Part shown: piece by piece, positions 17,038-24,741 of the stretch | Position numbering within the stretch: the stretch's first letter is position 1 | How the letters are laid out: each line of letters begins with the position of its first letter | Assembly (NCBI GenBank): GCA_963808705.1 | Contig: CAWEHB010000015.1 | Coordinates: 124,001 to 188,000, forward strand | Direction: 5' to 3' | Length of the DNA stretch: 64,000 nt | Source of the DNA: JASHPR01 sp963808705 | Lineage (GTDB): Bacteria; Actinomycetota; Actinomycetes; Streptosporangiales; Streptosporangiaceae | Made by a program: the position numbers and the translations under genes | The notes under the pieces: generated by a model | Databases searched by the model: none | Told to the model about the DNA's origin: nothing | Seen by the model: the letters and a program-made list of their open reading frames with translations, nothing else

Positions 17038-17791
17038 CGGCCTGCTCCCTGTTCACGGTGGTCGCTTCACCGCCAACCGCAATTCCTGACCCGCTGTTCC
17101 CAGCCTGGCTGGCCGGGCCCGGGCGGGTGAGCCGGAGCGCGGCCTTGACGATCAGCGCCGCCAGCGCCCAGCCCGCGACCACGTCGGTGAACCAGTGGAA
17201 GTCACACCAGATCAGGGCCATGCCCACCAGGAAGCACAGCGCGGCCATGGCCGCCACCGCGGCTCGCCGGATCCTGGCCGGCAGCTCCGGGGCCAGTAGC
17301 AGCACGGCGAGCGCGAGGCACACGCCCGCCGTGGTCGTGTGGCCGGAGGGGAACACGCCCATGCTGCCCGGCGCGATGACCGGCTGGCTCGGCCCGGGCC
17401 GGGCGATCAGGATCTTCGCCGGGATGACCGTGGCCAGCAGCAGCGCCACGCCGGCCGCCGCGGCGAGCAGCGGGCGCAGCGAGCGGTGCCGGGCGGCCAC
17501 GATGAGCGCGCTGAGGGCGAGCACCGGCACGGCGACCTGGTTGTTGCCCAGTTCGACGAGCAGCCGGGCGGGAGCGTGCCAGCTGTCGCCGACCCAGCGC
17601 CACGTGGCCGACGCCGCCTGGGCCTGGACCGCCGCGCGGATCCGCCGGTCCACGGCGACCAGCGGGCCGTCGGCGAGCACGTTGACCGTCAGCAGGACGA
17701 GGACCAGCAGCAGGCCGCCGGGCACCAGCCACGCCGGGCGCCGCCGGGCAGCACGGAACGGGGCGGCCGCGGCCGCACGCGAGTCGTCCAT
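17018..17791 (-). CDS. PAP2-family membrane phosphatase
   Basis: A 257-residue membrane protein with about six helices. The three phosphatase motifs are visible: KILIARPGP, FPSGHTTTAG, and DFHWFTDVVAGW with the catalytic histidine. It probably dephosphorylates a lipid phosphate such as undecaprenyl pyrophosphate or phosphatidic acid at the outer face of the membrane. Start at the ATG at 17791, 11 bases after the kinase-like gene; the longer frame reaching 18364 is a shadow of that gene. Confidence 0.85.
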   Translation of the reverse strand: MDDSRAAAAAPFRAARRRPAWLVPGGLLLVLVLLTVNVLADGPLVAVDRRIRAAVQAQAASATWRWVGDSWHAPARLLVELGNNQVAVPVLALSALIVAARHRSLRPLLAAAAGVALLLATVIPAKILIARPGPSQPVIAPGSMGVFPSGHTTTAGVCLALAVLLLAPELPARIRRAAVAAMAALCFLVGMALIWCDFHWFTDVVAGWALAALIVKAALRLTRPGPASQAGNSGSGIAVGGEATTVNREQADDSARA

Positions 17792-17802
17792 CCGCACCGA
17801 GG

Positions 17803-18384
17803 CTACCGGCAGTCCCCGCGCATCAGGCCTTCCACCTGGGCCTCCAGCGGGACCGGGGACTCCAGGCGGTTGTCGATAACGGCGTGCGGGGCGGCCGGCT
17901 CGGCGCCGAGCCGCATGCGGGCCGCGAACGACTCGAAGTCCGCCAGCTTGGCCGTGTCCCGCTCCGACCCGCGGTCGGCCAGGCGGCGGCGGAGGGTGGC
18001 CGCGTCCGACCGGATCCAGACCAGGCGCACCGGGGGGCCGCCGAGGTCGGCCACCCACGACCGCCAGAGCCTGGCGTCGTGGATCTGCTCGGTGAACGGG
18101 CCGGACAGCAGCACGGGGCAGCCGTGGGAGCGGATCTCGCGGGCGGTGCAGGTCATCCCGCGGTACTCGTGCACCTTGACGTGCTCGTCGTACCACGGGC
18201 CCTCGCGCTCCCCCGGCGGCCGCCCGGCCGCCGCGAGGGTCGCCGCCACGAACGAGCCGTACATCGTGTCCTTGTCGAGCAGCGCGGGCCTGGGCGTCAG
18301 CGACGCCAGCAGCAGGCCCGCGACCGTGCTCTTCCCGGACCCGGGCGGGCCAGCCACCACCCACGCGGTCGCAGGGCCGGTCAT
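17803..18384 (-). CDS. P-loop kinase-like ATPase
   Basis: A 193-residue protein with Walker A GPPGSGKST near the N-terminus, a lid-like Arg-rich region (DAATLRRRLADRGSERD) and a gluconate-kinase or zeta-toxin-like size. It should phosphorylate a small molecule or RNA end, but no substrate-specific motif is recognisable. First gene of a three-gene minus-strand set with PAP2 and the luciferase-like enzyme. Confidence 0.8.
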   Translation of the reverse strand: MTGPATAWVVAGPPGSGKSTVAGLLLASLTPRPALLDKDTMYGSFVAATLAAAGRPPGEREGPWYDEHVKVHEYRGMTCTAREIRSHGCPVLLSGPFTEQIHDARLWRSWVADLGGPPVRLVWIRSDAATLRRRLADRGSERDTAKLADFESFAARMRLGAEPAAPHAVIDNRLESPVPLEAQVEGLMRGDCR

Positions 18385-18427
18385 GGCCAGACAGTACCCC
18401 GCCCGGGTCCCGGTGCTGCGCGGGCGG

Positions 18428-19702
18428 CTACCGGGCGGCCAGGTCGCTGCGGTGCGCCCACGCGCCGGCGTCGCCGCCCTCGATCGCCACCGCGAGCAGG
18501 TCAGGGAACGCGTCCGGGGTGCAGGCGAAGGCGGGCACCCCGAGGTCGGCGAGCGCGGCCGCGTTACCGGAGTCGAACACCGGCGCCCCGTCGTCGGACA
18601 GCGCGAGCAGCACCACGACCGCCGTCCCGGCCGCGTCCAGGGCGGCGACCCGGGACAGCATCTGCTCGCGCACGCCGCCCTCGATGAGGTCCGAGATCAG
18701 CACGAAGATCGAGTCCCGCGGCCGGGTGATGAGCGTCTGGCTGTAGGCGATCGCCTTGTTGATGTCGGTGCCGCCGCCGAGCTGCGTGCCGAACAGGACG
18801 TCGACCGGGTCCTGCAGCTTCTCGGTCAGGTCGACCACGGCGGTGTCGAACACCACCAGCGAGGTCTTCAGCGCCCGGATCGAGGCCAGCACGGCCCCGA
18901 ACACCGACGCGTACACGACCGAGGACGCCATCGACCCGGACTGGTCGATGGCCAGGACCACGTCCCGGGCCACGACCTGCTGCCGCCGCCCGTACCCGAC
19001 CAGCCGCTCGGGCACGACCGTGCGGTGCTCGGGCAGGTAGCGGGACAGATTCGCGGCGATCGTCCGGTTCCAGTCGATGTCCCGCAGCTTCGGCCGCCGG
19101 GTCCGCGCCGCCCGGTTCAGCGCGCCGGACACGGCGGCGCGGGTGCGGTTCGCGATCCGGCGCTCGACCTCGGCCACGACCGCGGCCACCACCTGCCGCG
19201 CGGTGGCCTTGGTCGTCTCCGGCATGATCCGGTTCAGGCTGAGCAGGGTGCCGACCAGGTGCACGTCCGGCTCGATCGATTCCAGCAGCTCCGGCTCGAG
19301 GAGCAGCTGCCGCAGGTTGAGCCGCTCGACCGCGTCCCGCTGCATGACCTGGACCACGGTCGAGGGGAAGTAGGTGCGGATGTCGCCCAGCCACCGGGCG
19401 ACCCTCGGCGCCGATGCGTTCAGGCCCGCGGTCCGCGGGCCGCGGTCGCCGGGCTGGCCCGCATCGTAGAGGGCGGCCAGCGCGGCGTCGACCGCCCGGT
19501 CGGCCCGGCTCAGGCCGGCGCCGGGACCGCCGTCGGCGCCGAACCCGAGGCCGGGGCCGGCCGGGGCTCCGAGCAGCAGCCGCCACCGCCGCAGCCGCTC
19601 TGTGTCTTCTGCTCGCCTCCGGGGCCCCACCCCCCACCCACCTCCCCGTCCCTCTCCACTTCCCCCTTCACGGTCGGCACCGCGCCCCTTTGGCTCAGTC
19701 AT
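18428..19702 (-). CDS. VWA-domain protein of the MoxR/DUF5682 operon
   Basis: A 424-residue cytoplasmic protein. The C-terminal half is a von Willebrand A domain with a complete MIDAS (DQSGSM, then the threonine in GGGTDI and the aspartate in LISDL). The N-terminal half is helical (DRAVDAALAALYDAG onward). It is the last gene of a five-gene operon and starts at an ATG that overlaps the DUF5682 stop by 8 bases. The first 30 residues are encoded by a dispersed repeat (19612-19702), giving a Gly/Arg-rich N-terminus that is probably not part of the fold. VWA proteins commonly act as metal-dependent partners of MoxR ATPases. Confidence 0.9.
   Translation of the reverse strand: MTEPKGRGADREGGSGEGRGGGWGVGPRRRAEDTERLRRWRLLLGAPAGPGLGFGADGGPGAGLSRADRAVDAALAALYDAGQPGDRGPRTAGLNASAPRVARWLGDIRTYFPSTVVQVMQRDAVERLNLRQLLLEPELLESIEPDVHLVGTLLSLNRIMPETTKATARQVVAAVVAEVERRIANRTRAAVSGALNRAARTRRPKLRDIDWNRTIAANLSRYLPEHRTVVPERLVGYGRRQQVVARDVVLAIDQSGSMASSVVYASVFGAVLASIRALKTSLVVFDTAVVDLTEKLQDPVDVLFGTQLGGGTDINKAIAYSQTLITRPRDSIFVLISDLIEGGVREQMLSRVAALDAAGTAVVVLLALSDDGAPVFDSGNAAALADLGVPAFACTPDAFPDLLAVAIEGGDAGAWAHRSDLAAR
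19612..19702 (-). repeat. MIRU-like intra-operonic repeat, copy D (in-frame)
   Basis: This segment starts at the VWA start codon and reads MTEPKGRGA, then a Gly/Arg-rich stretch, ending in the module CCCGGAGGCGAGCAGAAG that is shared with copy B. It lacks the central module GGGAGCCTGCGACC. It is fused in frame to the VWA protein. Confidence 0.75.
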
Positions 19703-22070
19703 CGGCTCCTCCCCGCAGGATGGCGGCGACCGTGCGCAACGCGCCGGCGGACCGGTCGGCGTCGAGCGAGTCCTCCGGGGCCGCCCGGCTCGGCTCGCCG
19801 CTGGCGAGCTGCTTGACCGCGGCGGCGATGTTGGCCCGCTCGGGGGCGGTGAACCCGCCGAACGTGCGACGCAGCAGCGGCAGCACGTCCATGAAGTCCC
19901 GGCCCGGCAGGGCGGCGACCCAGCCGTCGAGGATCGCGAGCAGGTCCCGGTCGTGGACGAGGAGCAGGCCGCCGCCGGACAGGAACCCCTCGGCCCAGGC
20001 TGCCTGGCCGGCCGCCGGGATCCCGATCGACAGGTGGGCGGCGAACCGGCGGGCCGCCTCCTCCCGGGGCAGCACGCCGGTGTCGGCGAGCAGCCGCACC
20101 ACCCGCCCCACGAGCAGGCCGTGCACGTCGCGCCGGCCGGCCAGCGCGGCCAGCGCGGCGACCCACAGGTCGTAGGCGGCGCGCCCCCGCCCGTCCTGGG
20201 CGTGCAGCGCGAGCGCGGCCTGCATCCCGTCCACGGCGTCCCGCAGCTGCGCGGCGGCGTCGTCGGCCAGGCTGCCCACGGCGGCCGGCAGGCCGGCGCA
20301 GACGCGGGCGGCGAGCGCGTCGACGACGGCCGACAGCGCGCCGGTATCGGTGCCGCGCACGTCGCCGTAACGGGCCGCGCGCACCAGAGCGGGGACCGCC
20401 GCCATCAGGTGGGCGACGTCGGAGTCGGCCGCGGCCTTCTCGTCCAGGGCCCGCAGCACCGGGCCGAGGGCGCCGGGCAGGTCGGCCAGCAGGACCTGCT
20501 CGACCGCGGCGGTGACCGCGCCGAGCCCGGCCGCGGACCCGGCCGTGTCGACGATCTTCGCGGTGGCCGCGGCGGCGACCGTGGTGCCCCAGCGGGCGGC
20601 GCCGATGATGGCGACCGCCAGTTCCGGGCGCCACCGCAGGGTCCACGTCTCGTGGAACGTGCCGCTGCCGCGGACCTGGTCCGCCACGACCGCGCCCCAG
20701 CCGATGCCGAGCATGGCCAGCCGGTGCAGCAGGACCGAGCGGGACCGGTCGGTGTCGCGGCGCAGGTCGAGCGCGAGCGTCCGTTCCAGCGCGTCGACCT
20801 TCAGCCGGACCGCCCGGGCCTGCGAGCGCAGGTCGGCCTCGAGGGGGACGGCGGGCGCGGAGTCGGGAACCGCGCCGGCCCGTTCCCCCACGACGAGGTC
20901 CTGGGTGACGAACGCGGCCGCGAACTCGTCCCCGTCGCACATGACCGACTTCGCCGCCTCGTCGACCTCGGCCAGCCCGGCCAGCGGCCGGGCGCGCAAC
21001 GCGGCCAGGGTCTCGGCCAGCCGGGTGGCCTCGATGATGTGCGCGGAGGAGACCGGAAGGTCGTGATCCCGCAGCACCCCCGCGACCTTGGCCAGCCAGC
21101 GGATGACGGTCTGCTCCGGCGTGGTGAACAGGTGGTGGTACCAGCCCGGGGAGGTGATCCCGGCGCCGTACCCGGAGGCCGCCGCCAGCCGCGAGTACGT
21201 CCACGGCACCCAGGTGAGCGTCATCTTCCGCTTCGGCATCCCGCGCAGCAGCGCGGCGTCCGCCGCGGCGGGAGGGAGCTTCCCGGACAGGGCCGGGGCA
21301 TGCCAGGCGCCGCACACGACCGCGACCGTCCCGGCCGTGTCCTTCAGCGCGGCGCGCAGGACCTGGCGCATGTGCGCCTCCCGGCGCTGCTCGCGGAGCT
21401 GCTCACCGGGCGTGCCGGCGCGCAGCTCGGCTATGGCCTCGGTCAGCGCGGCGAACGGCGACCCGCCGTCCAGCCGGGACTCGATCACGCTGTCCCACCA
21501 GCGTTCCGGGTCGTCAAAGCCGGCCGCGGCCGCCAGCTGCGCGATCGGGTCGCCGTCCGGCTCGGCTTCCGCCTCGCCGTCGCAGGCGAGCATCGTCGAG
21601 GCGGGCAGGTCACAGAACCGGGCCGGCACCTGGTGCGCGGCCGCCCAGGCGAGCGCCTGCCACTCCGGGGAAAACACCGCGTAAGGCCAGAACGCGCAGT
21701 CTCGTGGCGCGTCTGGTGCGTAGGCGAGCAGGGCCACGGGCGGGACCATGCCCGGGTCGGCGGCGAGCCCCAGCATCTCCCCCGCGTCGGCCGGCCCCTC
21801 GACCAGCACGGCCGCCGGCCTGAGCCGGTCCAGCTCGGCCACCACCGAGCGGGCCGAGCCCGGCCCGTGGTGCCGGACCCCGAGCACCGCGACCCGATCT
21901 TCTGCTCGCCTCCGGGCCGCTTTAACCCGCCGTCTTCCCTCCTCGCGCGGACGCTCGTTCCTCGCGCCCTCGCTCGTCAGTCCAGACGGCGGCGCGCCCC
22001 TTCGGCTCGGACAAGCCTCGTCGCTCGGTCGCAGGCTCCCTCGCTCCTCGGTCCAGGCGGGGCCGATCAA
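19695..22070 (-). CDS. DUF5682-family protein
   Basis: A 791-residue protein. I take the TTG at 22070 as start because it overlaps the MoxR stop as TTGA and follows GAGGTGAG; translation then runs through about 55 residues of dispersed repeat before the conserved domain begins at LGVRHHGPGSARSVV. That motif, LVEGPADAGE, and GAWHAPALSG recall the erythromycin-esterase/ChaN/TraB-type hydrolase fold, which suggests an enzyme. An internal GTG at 21884 would give a protein without the repeat. Fourth gene of the operon. Function unknown. Confidence 0.85.
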   Translation of the reverse strand: MIGPAWTEERGSLRPSDEACPSRRGAPPSGLTSEGARNERPREEGRRRVKAARRRAEDRVAVLGVRHHGPGSARSVVAELDRLRPAAVLVEGPADAGEMLGLAADPGMVPPVALLAYAPDAPRDCAFWPYAVFSPEWQALAWAAAHQVPARFCDLPASTMLACDGEAEAEPDGDPIAQLAAAAGFDDPERWWDSVIESRLDGGSPFAALTEAIAELRAGTPGEQLREQRREAHMRQVLRAALKDTAGTVAVVCGAWHAPALSGKLPPAAADAALLRGMPKRKMTLTWVPWTYSRLAAASGYGAGITSPGWYHHLFTTPEQTVIRWLAKVAGVLRDHDLPVSSAHIIEATRLAETLAALRARPLAGLAEVDEAAKSVMCDGDEFAAAFVTQDLVVGERAGAVPDSAPAVPLEADLRSQARAVRLKVDALERTLALDLRRDTDRSRSVLLHRLAMLGIGWGAVVADQVRGSGTFHETWTLRWRPELAVAIIGAARWGTTVAAAATAKIVDTAGSAAGLGAVTAAVEQVLLADLPGALGPVLRALDEKAAADSDVAHLMAAVPALVRAARYGDVRGTDTGALSAVVDALAARVCAGLPAAVGSLADDAAAQLRDAVDGMQAALALHAQDGRGRAAYDLWVAALAALAGRRDVHGLLVGRVVRLLADTGVLPREEAARRFAAHLSIGIPAAGQAAWAEGFLSGGGLLLVHDRDLLAILDGWVAALPGRDFMDVLPLLRRTFGGFTAPERANIAAAVKQLASGEPSRAAPEDSLDADRSAGALRTVAAILRGGADD
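21905..22070 (-). repeat. MIRU-like intra-operonic repeat, copy B (tandem)
   Basis: Starting at the TTG overlapping the MoxR stop, the first part reads AWTEERGSLRPSDE, identical to copy A. A second, diverged but full-length unit follows (GAGCCGAAGGGGCGCG to CCCGGAGGCGAG). The DUF5682 reading frame stays open through both units. Confidence 0.8.
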
Positions 22071-23176
22071 GAGCTCACCTCGCGGCAGGCGCGGTAGAAG
22101 TCGCCCCAGCCGGGGCGCTCCCGCACGACGGCCTCGAGGTACTCGGCCCACGCGGTCGCGTCGGTGACCGGGTCCTTGATGACCGTTCCGACCAGTCCGG
22201 CCGCCACGTCCGCCGGGCGCAGCACGCCGTCGCCGAAGTGCGCGGCCAGCGCGATGCCGCTGGTGACGACCGAGATCGCCTCGGCCGGCGACATGGTGCC
22301 GGTCGGGGACTTCAGGGTCGTACGACGGTCGGCGGTCACGCCCGAGCGCAGCTCGCGGAACACGGTCACCACCCGGCGGATCTCGTCCAGCGCCGAAGGC
22401 ACCTCGGGCAGCTCGAGGGCGCGGCCGAGCTGCTCCACCCGGCGGGCGACGATGTCGACCTCCTCTTCCTCGCTGGCGGGCAGCGGCAGCACGACGGTGT
22501 TGAACCGGCGCCGCAACGCCGACGACAGGTCATTCACGCCCCGGTCGCGGTCGTTCGCGGTGGCGATGACCGAGAAGCCCCTGACCGCCTGCGCCTCGAT
22601 GCCGAGCTCGGGCACGGGCAGGGTCTTCTCGGACAGGATCGTGATCAGCGCGTCCTGCACGTCCGACGGGATGCGGGTCAGCTCCTCCACGCGGGCGATC
22701 CGCCCCTCGACCATCGCGGTCATCACCGGAGAGGGCACCATCGCGGCCCGGCTCGGCCCCTCGGCCAGCAGGCGGGCGTAGTTCCAGCCGTACCGGATCG
22801 CCTCCTCCGCGGTGCCGGAGGTGCCCTGCACCAGCAGGGTCGAGTCGCCGGACACGGCCGCCGCGAGATGCTCGGATACCCAGGTCTTCGCGGTGCCGGG
22901 CACGCCGAGCAGCAGCAGCGCCCGGTCGGTGGCCAGGGTCGCGACCGCGACCTCGATCAGCCGGCGCGGCCCGACGTACTTCGGGGTGATCACGGTCCCG
23001 TCGGCCAGGACGCCGCCGAGCAGGTAGGTGACCACCGCCTGCGGCGACATCCGCCAGGACGGGGGACGCGGCCGGTCGTCGGCGGCGATGAGCGCGGCCA
23101 GTTCGGGCGCATAGACCTGCTCGGCGTGCGGGCGCAGCAGCGCGGCCGCCGCGGGCATGACGTCGGTAGTACTCAA
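22067..23176 (-). CDS. MoxR-type AAA+ ATPase
   Basis: A 369-residue AAA+ protein with Walker A GVPGTAKT, Walker B-like region around RIARVEELTRIPSDVQDAL, sensor segment VIATANDRDRG and arginine-rich SSALRRRFN. MoxR ATPases act as chaperones that remodel partners bound to VWA proteins. It starts at a TTG that overlaps the DUF5691 stop (TTGA), with GAGGAG upstream. Third gene of the operon; its VWA partner is two genes downstream. Confidence 0.9.
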   Translation of the reverse strand: MSTTDVMPAAAALLRPHAEQVYAPELAALIAADDRPRPPSWRMSPQAVVTYLLGGVLADGTVITPKYVGPRRLIEVAVATLATDRALLLLGVPGTAKTWVSEHLAAAVSGDSTLLVQGTSGTAEEAIRYGWNYARLLAEGPSRAAMVPSPVMTAMVEGRIARVEELTRIPSDVQDALITILSEKTLPVPELGIEAQAVRGFSVIATANDRDRGVNDLSSALRRRFNTVVLPLPASEEEEVDIVARRVEQLGRALELPEVPSALDEIRRVVTVFRELRSGVTADRRTTLKSPTGTMSPAEAISVVTSGIALAAHFGDGVLRPADVAAGLVGTVIKDPVTDATAWAEYLEAVVRERPGWGDFYRACREVSS

Positions 23177-24741
23177 CTGATCTCCTCAAGGAAGGCACGG
23201 CGCACGGCGATGGTGTCGGCGGCGCGGCGCAGCGCCGCCGAGCAGTACGCGGGGCAGTTGTCGATCTGGGTCAGCCGCCTCACGGCGGCGGCGTAGTCGG
23301 TCGGGCCGGTGACCGGCAGGCCGCGCCCGGCCGCGACCGCGAGTTCCTCACGCCAGCGGGACGGGCCTGCCGAGGCGTCATGCCTGGCCGCCAGGATGAC
23401 CACGCGGCGGAGGGCGGCGATGACCAGGTCGGCCAGGGAGTCGGGCCATGGCCCGGGGCAGCCGCTGACCTCGGCCAGCGCGTGGAAATTCGTGGCCCCG
23501 TCGGCCAGGAGCGCCTCGGCCCGCGCCGCGCGGGCGGCCGGGGACAGGACGGCGGCCAGCTGGTAGTCCCGCGGCCACGTGTCCGACGGGCGGTTGAGGG
23601 CCCGGCCGGGCCCGGGCACGGCCAGCAGCGCCTCCGCCCACGGGGAACTGGCCTGGTCGATGGCGGCGAGCCGCCAGCCGGCGTGCACGTCCACCCGCAG
23701 GTCCCCGGCGACCGGCAGGGACACGAGCTGCCCGGGATCCAGCCCGAGCCCGTCCACCCAGCCGGCCAGCGGCGCGGCCGAGATCATCTGGATGAGCAGC
23801 CAGGCCCCGGTGCCGATCCGGGACGACCGCGACCTGGCGTCGATCCCGTCCCGGATCGCGGCCGCGTCCGGGGCGCCGGGCACGGTGGCGACCAGCCGCC
23901 GTCCTTCCAGCCGCAGCAGCGGAGCGGCCCGCTCCGCCGCGCGGCGGGTGAGCGCCGAGCCAGGCAGCCGGGCCAGCAGCCGGCGTGCCGCGGCGCGGAC
24001 GGCCGCCTTCCGGTCGTCGAGCACCGTCTCGAGGAACTCCTCATCCGCGGCGGACAGACCCCGGGCCAGCACGCCGAGCAGGTCCGCCCGGTCGTCCCCG
24101 GTCTCCCGGGACCAGCCCGCCGTGAGCAGGCCGGCGGCCGCCGCCGGGTCGCGATTCCGGAGCGCCGCGAGGTAGCCGCGGCGCTCGTCCCGGCGGCCGG
24201 TCTCCCAGATGGCCGGGTCATCAGATGCCGTGCCGGATCCGGCCGGCGCGGACGCGTCCGCGCCGGCCACCCGCTGCCAGTCGCCGCGGTGCCCGGCCAG
24301 CCAGCGGCCGCGGGCGCCGAGCACGGCCGCCACCGCGGGCCGTAGCTCGACGTCCCGGACGGCCGCGTCCAGCAGGGCCGGCAGCAGCGGGGCCGGCGCC
24401 CGGTAGCCGCGGCCGGCCGCCGCCGCGAGCAGGTCGGCCAGCAGGCCCCGGTCGCCGCCCTGGGCCCGCTCGAGCAGGTCCGCCGCGCGGGCGGGCAGCT
24501 CCGGGGCGGTGTCCGCGGCCGCGGGCGCAGGGCAGGCGACGCCGGGCGCGGGCCGCGCCCCGGCCCGGCGGGCGGCGACCATCAGGGCCGCCGCGTCCAG
24601 CAGGGCCGCGGCGTCGTCGCCGGCGTCCAGCACGCCCGCGTGCTGGCCGGCCGCGCCGGAGAGCCCGGTGATGTGCAGCGGCCGGCGGGACAGGCCGACG
24701 GTGGCCGCAGCGACCAGGTCGTCGTAGGACACGCCGGTCAT
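23173..24741 (-). CDS. DUF5691-family protein
   Basis: A 522-residue Ala/Leu/Arg-rich helical protein, starting MTGVSYDDLVAAATVGLSRR. The repeated helical pattern (RDRADLLGVLARGLSAADEE, VRAAARRLLARLPGSALTRR) suggests a HEAT/ARM-like scaffold. It corresponds to the DUF5691 component I know from SWIM-MoxR-DUF5682-VWA loci. The ATG at 24741 overlaps the SWIM gene stop by 4 bases (ATGA), so the much longer upstream frame is rejected. Confidence 0.8.
   Translation of the reverse strand: MTGVSYDDLVAAATVGLSRRPLHITGLSGAAGQHAGVLDAGDDAAALLDAAALMVAARRAGARPAPGVACPAPAAADTAPELPARAADLLERAQGGDRGLLADLLAAAAGRGYRAPAPLLPALLDAAVRDVELRPAVAAVLGARGRWLAGHRGDWQRVAGADASAPAGSGTASDDPAIWETGRRDERRGYLAALRNRDPAAAAGLLTAGWSRETGDDRADLLGVLARGLSAADEEFLETVLDDRKAAVRAAARRLLARLPGSALTRRAAERAAPLLRLEGRRLVATVPGAPDAAAIRDGIDARSRSSRIGTGAWLLIQMISAAPLAGWVDGLGLDPGQLVSLPVAGDLRVDVHAGWRLAAIDQASSPWAEALLAVPGPGRALNRPSDTWPRDYQLAAVLSPAARAARAEALLADGATNFHALAEVSGCPGPWPDSLADLVIAALRRVVILAARHDASAGPSRWREELAVAAGRGLPVTGPTDYAAAVRRLTQIDNCPAYCSAALRRAADTIAVRRAFLEEIS

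Noticed and set aside
17339..22097. Very long plus-strand frames opposite the PAP2, VWA and DUF5682 genes
   Set aside because: They lack domains, have Arg/Gly/Pro/His-rich shadow composition and run over several genuine minus-strand genes.
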